64,000 nt of DNA from Hetaerina americana (lineage: Eukaryota > Arthropoda > Insecta > Odonata > Calopterygidae), in NCBI GenBank assembly GCA_022747635.1, contig JAKTNV010000001.1, positions 32,740,540 through 32,804,539 of the forward strand, in the 5' to 3' direction. Positions 49,101 through 61,100 of the stretch are shown piece by piece (positions within the stretch are counted from its first letter, which is position 1; each line of letters starts with the position of its first letter). The notes under the pieces are model-generated. The model had not been told where the DNA came from and ran no database searches. It saw only the letters and a list, made by a program, of their open reading frames with translations. Position numbers and translations under genes: made by a program.

Positions 49101-52100
49101 CCATCTATCTGATGATGATGCCCATTACTTCAGTGGTAGCCCTTGCCACTACTCTTACTGCTGCTATTAACAAGATAAATTTCTTGCATTTTATAGGATG
49201 GAATCGTATTTGATGGATTAACAGATGTTTACAACAAAATACATATGGGAAACTGTGCTGAAAACACTGCCAAAAAGATGGGAATATCTCGTGCTGAACA
49301 AGATGAATTTGCAGTCAATAGTTACAAAAGGAGTGCTCAAGCTTATGCTGATGGTGCTTTTAAGTCCGAGCTGGTAGAGGTGAAGATTCCACAGAAAAAA
49401 GGTGAAATATAAATGATTAATGATAAGTAATGTTAATCTTCAAAAAATTATCACATGCATCCTTTATATGACCACATCATCTAACATTTTGCAATTTGAA
49501 AATTTTTCCTGACAATCATTAACTTAATATTATTTCTATGCAGTAACTTTAATATCTCTGCAAAACATCTCCCCTATCCTGGGTTAATACAAAATCTTAC
49601 TCATCCCAGCCCTTTTTAAATAAGACACCGCTATAGCCTGTTTCATTGTAACCTTTTGATGACGATGTGTTTAATAATGATGCATCAAAAGTAATCAGGT
49701 TATTTCATCCAATAGTGTGGAATATTAAAGTGATTTTAATTTATTATTAGAATTCCATCCAGAAGCTATCACACCTATCATAAATTTCATTAGTATTTTC
49801 AATTGCTCATAGTTTATAACTTTCAAAATTTTCCACATCTTCCCCATCTTTATTTACCTTCTTGTAATTATATGCTGGGGACATTGAAAATTATGCCTGG
49901 TGGGTGATAATGGAAGGTGAGAAGGGAAGGGAGATCTTTAAAAGGAAATATGCTAGCGCATCACGTGCAATTGACACCCCTGTTGTCCATGCCTAAATAA
50001 TATTTCTCCAATGAGTTGTCTTCTGAAAATGAGCTTGGCCTTCTGTGGCAGATTTCAATGCTTGTTGCTTCTATAATCTATGCCAGCTATAATTTTTTGA
50101 TGTATTAATATGAGGTTATCGTTGAGACTAGGGAAATTCTCTGTGACAGAAGCTGTAAAGTATGCCCTTTGAGGAAAGAAAATTTATTTGCATCTTCAAG
50201 GGATAGGTTATGCCTAGGGTTGGGATCATCTTGTGTTAATTTTCACAATTTATTTAAATCAGTGCAAATAAGAGAAAATACATTAAAAAATGAGAGCCTT
50301 TTAATAATTGTTGTTGTTTGTTTAAAAATCTGATTTTCACAGTTCTCTCTGATGCTTTCTAATAATATAGGCTGTGTAACTCCATGGGTTTAATATGTAG
50401 GAAATGCTACTGACACATGTGCAAGTTATTAATATTTCAATCAATAGGCTAAGGATCAGATCAATCCTCTTCTGCACATCTTTGGAAATTGGATGTTTGA
50501 AGTCACTATTTAGTCGTCATAATAAGATCTCTCTCTACCTATGAATTTGTGTTAGTGGTGCATTCTCTCTTTGTTATATTGTATATGTCTAAATTTGAGA
50601 CTTGTTTTTAAATGTGTTCAGATGTTTATTTATTGATATTTATTGTGCACAGGCAAACCTGATGTTGCTGTGAATGAAGATGAAGAATATAAGCGAGTCG
50701 ACTTCAACAAATTTGGGAAACTTTCTACCGTATTTCAGGTAACAATCTTTTCAGGTGCATTTGCCTGTGTTTAAAAGTAGCAGAAAGTTCAGTCCATCAA
50801 AAAATACCATGTAAAGGTTGCAATGTAGTAGTATGCCATTGTTGAAAAATCCCTGATTACAAGCTGGCATGGGATTGAATCAAACTAATTTTTGTAGTAA
50901 CTTGTAGACACTCTTGAGAGCAGACTCCATACATATTCTATGCTATTCAAATTTGATGTGCCTGCAGTATTTGAGTGATAGTGAATATGTTATTATAAAA
51001 TTTGTTCTATGCCTTTTATGATAACATATATGTACTCACATAATGCATGCATGTAGTTAATGCACAAGAAAGTAAACACTCTGCTATTCCACAAATATGA
51101 CTTTACTGCATCCGGTTTTGATAAAGCATATCATCCGGCAATTGTACAAAGTTTTCGCATAGTTATATAGCCCTGGATGTGGGGAAGAGGTGGGACGGGT
51201 AGGGTGGGGGCCATTGACAAGAAGGGGGAGGGAGAGGTTTGTTTTGGAAAGTGAGGTGAGGAAATGGGTTGTCACCACTGTGGATAAATGAAGGTCGTAT
51301 TAGTGCATATAGTTAGGATGTAAAAGGGAACAGATTAAGTAGGGGTAACCAAAAAGAGTACACTTGCTTGTTTACAATGTTTTCATGTGGAGAGGTTTGA
51401 CCTATAAAATTTTTAGCTGCTTAAGTGCATCAAGCCTTGGGCCATATTTTTCCCTGTGTAGGATAATTGGTTTGAAATCGCTACTGTGATACCCTGACCC
51501 CACATCCAGTGCTATATAACAATATAAACCTTTGAAAAATTACCAAGTGATAATACGGTGTATTGAAACCGGGCACAGTAGTTCTATTTTGTGGAATAGC
51601 AAAATGTTTTATTTCCTACGCATCATGAAGGAGTTCCACCAACTTACGCCATCCACCATTGTATACATGCATATAGTATTAGGAAATTTTATTTTATTTT
51701 GGAAAATCATAGTTTGGGTAAAGTTAAGGGTGTTCGGTGACATCCCCAGTAATCTCACCTGGGCACTCCGGTCAGTAATGGAACCCTCTACCTCCAGAAT
51801 CACCACATCCCCAACTATCCCGATATTTCATTGTAATTTAATTTATTATCATAATTTTTTTATTAAGCCTCTGAATTAGGTTAATCTTTTTGTGTTAAGG
51901 GTCTATTTCAGTTAGATTTTGCATAAGGATTATCTTATTTTCTTGTTTAGAAGCAAAGGTTAGGACAGGTTTATATTGTTACAGAAGAAATATTTTTCAC
52001 ATTTTTTCATATGAAAACTTATTTTGGTGTCTTTATATGCAAAATTGTTATTATTGTGTTTCAAGTTCTGCATGTTTTAATAACTGTGCCCTGGCAAAGT

Positions 52101-55100
52101 TATGCGTATATATGACAAACATGAAACTTAACACTGTGCGACATTTCAGTGCAAACGATTTCCAATGTTGTCCATAATTTCATTGCAAGGCAGTGATCAT
52201 GCAGTCATTCTTTAGTTTTTGTTGAAGTAATATTACCTTATTTTCATTAACTTCTTGCTGTCAAATTTGGATTTCTAGAAACATACCATTGAACTGTCAC
52301 ATTAAGTTCAAACATAAAGAATTCGGAATGCTATTACAGAAAGAAGGTGGCACTGTTACTGCAGGAAACGCTTCTACCCTGAATGATGGTGCTGCAGTGT
52401 GTGTTCTTGCAACTGCTTCAGCTGCAGAAAGGCTTGGTGTGAAACCTCTGGCACGAGTTGTTGGATTCCAAGATGCTGCTACTGATCCGATAGATTTTCC
52501 AATTGCCCCAGCATTTGCAGTTCCAAAGGTATGGTTTTTTGAAGATTGCATTGCATGTATTGTGTGCTAAAACCTTATTAGCATGTAGTAGAAGGGACTT
52601 GGGAGTTTCTTGTTTTGGATAACTAAATTCCTATAAACATAAAAGGGAACTTGCACCATTAAAAAAATTTATTTCAGCATGAAACTTATCAGTTAAATTG
52701 TGCAAAATTTATGTGGAGATATTAAATTCTATTTATTAATAAAATGTAATGTAAAATGTTATATTAATGAAATAAAACTAATGTCTGAACCAAACTTATG
52801 GCAGATCTGAGTTACCTTTGACAAAACAATTGTATTGTGAGCTTACTGATCCTCGTCCAAGCATCATTTGTTGGTGAAGGATTATTGGCTGCTGCTAATT
52901 TTGTAAAAAAATAATATAATTATCTTTTTTTCATGAGATAATGATCTGAAATTAATTATTGTATTGCACGAACTGTATAAATCATAGCAATGAAAGTATT
53001 TATAAACTAAAAGCCTGCTACATCCCATAATAAGTACAAATGCATTTTAACCCCTGAAATATGTAAATATATAATTTTGCTTCAGTGTAATGAGCTAAAA
53101 CGGTACTACAATTACCTTATTATATTCAATCAAAAGTTTTCCTTATCTCCAACAAATGTGGCGATATTTGTTGGAGGCACAGTTTTAAAATAATACATTC
53201 AAATACTTGGTTATTATTGACCACCTCTTTATCTGTCTGATTGACTTTTTTTGACCTTTATTATTATTACGGTGTTCTACTCTTTAAGGTAAGTTTTGGA
53301 TGGACACCAACCCACCACTGCTAAGCCTATCCTATTTCCCTATTTCAAAGCCTCATACAACAAGTAACAATGTGACATCTAATCTATAGCAATTCCTTCT
53401 TCAATTCCATATACTTTACTGCTCTGTTCTTCATCTCCAGCATGCCTATTCTTTTCCTCCCCTTACCCATCCTGCGTAATGCTCTCCCTTCCATCATCAA
53501 TCCAAATGCTATGCATCTATTGTCCTTGTCGTGTTTCGATTCCTCCCAACAACCCTCTCTTCTCCTATACTATGCTCTGTACTTCTTTGTTTTTCCTTTT
53601 AATTATATTTATTGTATTACCTTTTCCATGTTTCTCTTTACACACTTATGAAAAGCTTCAATGTATGCATATCATCTTGTCTCAGTAACCAAGTTTCGCA
53701 CTATGCTAAACAATTCTCCATATGACAGGTCTTTTGTAAACTTCCTTAACATCCTCGTCTTCAACCCCCTTCCCCTTGCAAAATTTTCTCAGTTTATGCA
53801 GTTGTTCTTTTTATGTCCTTACTACTTTGACCCATTTGATTGAGACACTTCCAAGATAGGTAAACTGTTCCACCTTCTTGAGTCCAAGTTCTATGAATTT
53901 AATATATAATTTAGTCTTCCTATTATCAAAAACCTCATAGCCTCTGTTTTGTTTACATTGTTTCCCATATCATACCTATCACATTGATTTTACAATGCAC
54001 TCAGTAATGAAGTGCTTAAACCCCTTCGGCTGACTGACAGACTAACACTTAATAATCAGCAAGCCTTATATTAAGAATTCCTCGCCTACTTTCATTCATC
54101 CTGCCAGCTCCTCCCATGGCTCCTTTACTATTTCCTGTGCGTCGCTTATTAAGGCATTTTAAATCTGTCTCACCATAGTGTAGACTAACTGATTTCTCTC
54201 TCTTAATGCCCAAGCATTTTCCACGTACACCTTCATCTGTTGTGTTTTACCCATGTAAGTTATAACTGAACCATTTTGTCAGCATAAATCTATAATTTAC
54301 TTGCCATGTTCATTCCTTGGCCTTAATCTGTAGTTTCCTAATTTTATTTCATTTCTCTCTTTGTCAATCACCTTTGAAATTCAATCCACCATCACTATCA
54401 AAAGTTACCTACCATTGATATCCACCATTAATTCTTGTAGTTTATCATATACAACGTCTATTTCTTTCTCCCTGTGATTGCTTGTCGGGAGGTATGCCTG
54501 AATAAAGACAGTGTATTGTTTCAGCTTTTACTACTGTTATTAATATTCTATCACTTACCTGCTCTATTTTTAATATGCTTCTTTCTACCCTTTTGTTCGT
54601 CTTTTGTTGTGAGGGGTGGAAGAATATTACTTACACCCTTCTTTGGCTATCTTATTCTCCTCTCAATAATTCACTCCAGTATTCCCTGCTGTTTTTCCAT
54701 CTCACCTTGCACACTCCTAGAATATCTATCCTTACTCTCTTCTCCTGAGAGAGTTATCTCTCCTGAGTTACCTATCCCTGGAGCCTAGGAGTTACCTAGC
54801 TCCTGCTTCATATTTTCTAATCTTTCTCATCATCTTAATATTTCAAGACCTTATCCTTACTAGTTTGACCCTCTCTCTTTTATTCTGTGTTGTTGCTGTC
54901 TCTTTCACTTTGCAAGGATTTAGAGAGATGAATGTGGAAGCCTCACCTCCACCACTGCTGGGTATGATACTTGACTGATTTGCCTAAGAGCTATTGTTTC
55001 CAGGACTCATTTTCAATATGATATCCATTGTGAAAGTCTTGGGATAAGTAATGGAGGTTATTTCCCATTGACTTCCTCAATAGTGTTTTTAACATGACGC

Positions 55101-58100
55101 CCCTCAAATGGGAACCCAACTGGGGTCAGATGCCTTTGCTGCCACTTCACTGAGGGAGAGATGGTGTGCGGGTTACTTTTCATCTGGCTCCCACCCTTTG
55201 ACTTGTCTGGCATGGGTTACCCTACCAATAGTAATTATAAATGCTCTACCAACACAGCCCTAGGTGTCTGTAGAACACCCAAGCCCTTAAACCACATCAA
55301 GACTGTATACCATGGGGATGGTTTTCCCTTGTAGGAGCCAAATTTTTCTGAAGAAAGTATGAAAATCCACTTGACACCGCGCTGCATAAATAGTGGAAAG
55401 ATTGGAAATACAATTATAATTTGCATAAATTATTGGTACTCATAATGTTTTGCCATATTTATGGTAACTAAATGTAGAGCTTTAAATCATTAGTTTTATT
55501 GCCATTCATCAACAAAATTATTAATTACTGCAACACATTACGCCAGCAGATTCCTCATGTGGCGTGTCTGTATTCACTCTCCACAGCTGCTGTCAATCCG
55601 AGGCTTCCATGTCCTGCTAAACCTCCCTGTCCTATGCTTGTTCACTCCCATGCATTGAATTTATATATCTTAGCTGAGATTGCTACACATCAGCTGCATT
55701 GCACCTTAATATTGAATTTAGTGTGTTCTGCCATTGGCTTCTTTTATTTGCAAAAGATTTTATCATTACATCAATCCCAAGTAACCAATTTTTACATTTA
55801 TTTTTATATAAATTTAACTGTAAGGAAGAGTGGAAGAATGGTCTTTGATGATGAAATGATGTCACTTAAGGTTATTTATGTTATGGATTTAAACTTACCC
55901 TTTTTTAATGATATCCATATTAATTGAAAATTTACCATATTTTTACACTAACAGTTACTTGAACGATGTGGTGTTAAGAAGGAAGATGTTACTTTATGGG
56001 AAATCAATGAAGCTTTCAGTGTTGTGGTCCTTGCCAACCAGAAGATGCTTGATGTTGATCCAAGCAAGGTCAATGTTCATGGGGGTGCAGTGAGCTTAGG
56101 TCATCCCATTGGGTAAGTGAACTGAATAGTGTTGTTTATGTGAAAGGTAATAATTCCTTTAATAATTGATATTTCAGATTTTACTGTGGTTATATAAAAA
56201 TCTTCAAAGTTATTATAAATTCTTGAGAATGTATTAATCAGGAAATTAACATTTATATCTTGAGAAGTTGGCCTTTATTTTAGATAGATCTCAAAATCAC
56301 AACCATTTCATGACTCAGCTGACGTTTTTACGTGTTTTTTTGGTTGCAGTTTATATTTTTAATCAGTGCAGTTTAATCAAAGAGTCATTTTAGGGTTGGG
56401 ATACTTGATGCGGAAACACCTTTATAGTGCCAGTATTGAGAATTGAGCAAGTGAGGCCAAATTTTTCTTAGTAATGAGGTTAGAATAACAAAGGATAATT
56501 TTAATACACTAATTGAAGAATTCTCTTTTTTTAATGAAAGGTTACTGTCATTTATGGCTTCATATGGGAATTATTCCTGCAAAAACATAAATACAATACT
56601 CGTATCTGAAATACCCCAAATGAAGGTTGCATACTTAGGAAAAATATGAAAATAATTAGGATTACAAGAAAAAGCACATTAAAAATGAAGCTCTAGAGCC
56701 AATTATTGAAGTTCTTAAGTTTAATTTGATAATTGCGCATAGTATGCACCTCCTTCAAAGTCAAAAAGATATTTTTAGTATAACAGATGGTGCATAATTT
56801 GAAATCAGAGAAATGGTTATTTAAAACCAGTGAAAAAAGTCAGTAACTATATGGATTCATCTACCTAGTGTGCAATTTAAATTACACATCAAATATACAA
56901 GGTGTGTCTGAATATTAATACAATTACACCTGTAAAAATATTTATTCAAAATATTATTAGAAGAATTTAAAATTCTTTGAAGATCCACTTTAGAATTTAC
57001 AAATTTTTACCTGAGAGACTGCCATGCAATGTATGCATCCTGAAAGGTGTCAACAGGAGCCTCATTTAGAACCTTTTTTGCATTTTGATCCCTTGGATGG
57101 TCCCAAAACATACTCCTTTCATACCGGTCTTGGCTTTTGGGAACAAGGAAAAATCTGCCATAGCCAGTTCAAGACTGTAGGGTGGCTGGGGCATCATTGC
57201 CAAGTTGTGCTTGGCCAGGAACTCCGATATGCACAGGTGTAGCTGAGAACATTATCATGGTGCTACTGCCATGTATTGGTGATTTCCTTTCACATTCGGG
57301 TGACTCTTTTTCTTAATATCTCGAGGATATCCATGTAGTAGGCGGTGTTGACTGTCCTTCCTTGGGGTATCAATTCTTTGTGATCCACATCCTTGATTTT
57401 GAAAAGGCAATCAGTGTAGTTTTCACTTTTGACTTGCTCATTCTTAGGAAATCTGGGGTATGCCATTCAGAACTCAGGTACTTCGTCTCTGGGTCATACT
57501 CAAATACCCAGTTTTTGTTGCTGGTAATGACATTGTCCAAGAAATGAGGTTCGATTTGCCCCTGTTCCAAAAGTTCACTCGAGATGACAACTTTGTTGTT
57601 CTTGTTGCTGTCAGTCAATGGTTGCGGAACCACCATGGTACACACTTTCTTCGTGTTGAAATTCTTGCTAATGATGACATCCACCGTGGCTTTTGGAATG
57701 GTTGGTATTCAAAAGAGCACCAACATGAGACAACTTTTTCATTGCTTGCTATTTGATGGCCATCCAGAGTAGGATTCATTGTCCACCTCTTCCCTGCCCT
57801 TCTTAGATGACTGCAATCATTTTGAAACTAGAAAATATGACAAAGCAGCCTACACGTAGGCTTTCTTAATCATTTGTTAGGTGTTTGCATGACTTAAGTT
57901 GAGTTTTACACAGACCTTGATGGCATACCAATAGTTCAGTGTTGACTGCATCTTGTGTTGTGGCACATGCACTATCTGGAGGTTCATGGAAACAGCGATT
58001 CGGATATTCTCTGAGCACAGAGCGGACTGAGCTAGATAACGCTGCAAAGCTAAGATCCCCCCTCCCCACTGAACTCAAACAATCCGTACGCGCTGTTAGC

Positions 58101-61100
58101 AATAGGTGTACCAGAAAGAAAATAATTACATAATTCTTTGGACACAACTTGTACACCCCAAGCCATAATGTGCAAGAACTGTCAGGAATTTTATTTATGG
58201 TTTATAGTGCTCCACTTAGACTTGTATGCTGTGCCTTTTTAAAGCACTTCCATATGGATTAGAGATGTTGTAATTTGTATGATAATTAATTGTTATATAG
58301 AAATAGGGATAAAAACTTGAAATGAACCTCACCAATAATTCATCTGTTTACAAGGTCTGTTCAAAAAGTATTTTTAATTTGAATTGAGTTTTGAATTTTT
58401 GCAGGTTGCGTATATTTGATTTTTGATTTTTTTGTGGGCTTATGTTGGTACTTAGGTCTTGCACTTATGCCGAAAAGTTTGGCCATTGTGAATGTTCAGT
58501 TAATAGTTGACAGCTGTTTTGCTTGGACTTGTTTTGGCTTGTCTTTGATTTTTGCATGCTCCAAAAAATGGATCAAAGAATCTGTATCAAATTTTGTGTG
58601 AAAAACAAAATTAAGTCCGCGGACGCATTCTGAAAGTTGATTGTGGCATGTGTAGAAGCTACCTTGGACTGAAGCAATGTTTATTGGTGGTACAAAAGAG
58701 GCATAAGAAGATGTGAAGGACGAAGAGCGTGCCGGATGCCCGGGCACATCAACAGACGAAAACATTGATGAAGTGAAGAAAATAGTATTGGCCAATCGTC
58801 GAATGACCGTTAGAGAAGTTACTAAGTACCTAAACATATCGATTGGCTTGTGCCATTCAATTTTTACCAATGATTTGGGCATGACACGGGTTACCGTGAA
58901 ATTTGTTCCAAAATTGCTCAATATCGACCAAAAACAGCAACGCATTAACATCGCTAATGAGGTGTTGAACTCTGTCTGCGACGACCCAAATTTGCTCCAG
59001 AGGGTCATAACTAGTTACAAATCATGGGTTTATGGTTATGACATGGAAACTAAAGCTCAATCATCCCAATGGAAGCTGCAGCATATACCAATACCGAAAA
59101 GAGCACACCAAGTTCGGTGGAGTGTGAAAGTTTTGGTCACAGTTTTCTTTCACTGCAGGGGTGTTGTGCATTATGAGTTCTTGCCACAGGGTAGGACGAT
59201 AAATCAACAATATTACCTACTAGTTATGCACAATTTGGGTGAAGCAATCCACCACAAATGCCTAGATTTGTGGAAGAACAAAAATTGGCTTTTGCATAAT
59301 GGCAACCCCCTGCTCACACATCGTTACTTGTGCGTGGATATTTGGCCAAAAACAATATGATAATGATGCCGCAGCTACCGTATTCCCCAGATCTGGTCCC
59401 CATTGACTTTTTCTTGTTCCTGAAACTGAAGAGGTCCATGAAAGGATGACGCTATGCTACGATTGACAAGATAAAGGCTGCATCGAAGGAGAAGCTGAAC
59501 AAGATATCAGAAAATGATTTTTTGAAGTGCTTCAAAGATTGGAAAAAACATTGGCACAAGTGTATAATATCTAATGGGGATTACTTTGGAGGGGACAAAA
59601 TAGATATTCATGAATAAATAAATAATTTTTGAAAAAACACAAAAGTTGCGATACTTTTTGAACAGACCTCATATACTATGAATTTGGGACAGATCAGAAA
59701 ATTACACCGTGAACTCTTTCTACGTTCTCACTTAGCATTATGTTTCACCATCAATTACTCAAAAGTAGAAGTATTAAAATTGCATCTGTTAAGATGGGTG
59801 TACTTGCAACTTGTGTTTGCAGGCTTGACTCTGATCATCTTTGTGACTGGTCAGAGAGATGGAATATCTTTGCACAAGTTATATGAATTGATCTCGCTTG
59901 ATCTGGCAATCAGGATTAGGCATATGAAAGTGTAGTGAGTAGGATAATCCTCCCACTGCTACTTTAATTATGGCTATCTCCTCCCTCTGAGGGTATAGCT
60001 GTGTGCAAGTTATCCCAAACATTGCCAAATTCTGGACAAACCTTACCTAGTGGAATGCGACCTTTAGCCCTAAAGATCCCATTCATGATCCGCAAATGGC
60101 CATTAGGTGAGCTAAGTGGGCTGAGTCCAGACCCTGAGCTGCCAGTTGAGCATCTCTGTACTAAGAACTAATCCTCAAATAATGTCCTTTGCGATTATTT
60201 TTTTATTTTATAAAGTGTGAGTTACCCTCTATAACAGAATATGTATAGCTTGAATTACATGTGAAGTTACTAGTTTGAATTTATTGCTAACAATGTATAC
60301 ATTTATGTTTTAGAAAAAATTCATGAATTTATTAAATTTCATGAAACAATATAAAATGAAATTTCAGATTAACTGAACCTGGGAAAAGAATGAAACATCA
60401 TTCGATTATTTCATGAATATGATGTTCAACCACATCAGCATAACATCTATATTATTTTCATTATTTTTTTCAACCTTGTGGGGTGAAAATCTATATTTAT
60501 CATTAGTAACCTTTATTTCTTCATTCATGGCTTGTAAATTAGGAAGTGCCTAGAGTTTTGACTCTTCTCATACCTAATTGATGACTGAGTAAGCCAACTG
60601 GAAGTGCTCAATTCTTGTGAAACTTGTCATGCATGCAAAAGTTTTTAGGAGGCTGTGAATGTGTTGATACTATTTGGGAATAATGATGAAATGTGTAACT
60701 AGATTCAAATGAAATCCCTAAGCTCTGGAAATATTTAAATTGAACTCTTGAATATGTGATTGTGCAAGAAGCCATTTGGCCATTCACAGACAAAAGAAAT
60801 CAGAAATTAATTCTGTCAATTTTGAGAAGTGAACATGGATTTCCAAGCTTTAATATTAAATTGTTGATGCTGAAGTACATTTTATAGGTTTTCTAAATGC
60901 AAAGCACTTATAACTAACTTGTCCCCTGTATTAAAGCAACTATAGTTTCGAGTCAGCTACTTATTGCTGTTAATTCTGCTATCTTGTCAACATGTTTCTG
61001 AAGTCCTAAAGATGCTGACTACCATGTAAGAAAATTGATGGACCAAATATGCTCAACATGTTAAGCACTTCAGAAGTTAGCTTCAAAAGATGTGATAGTT

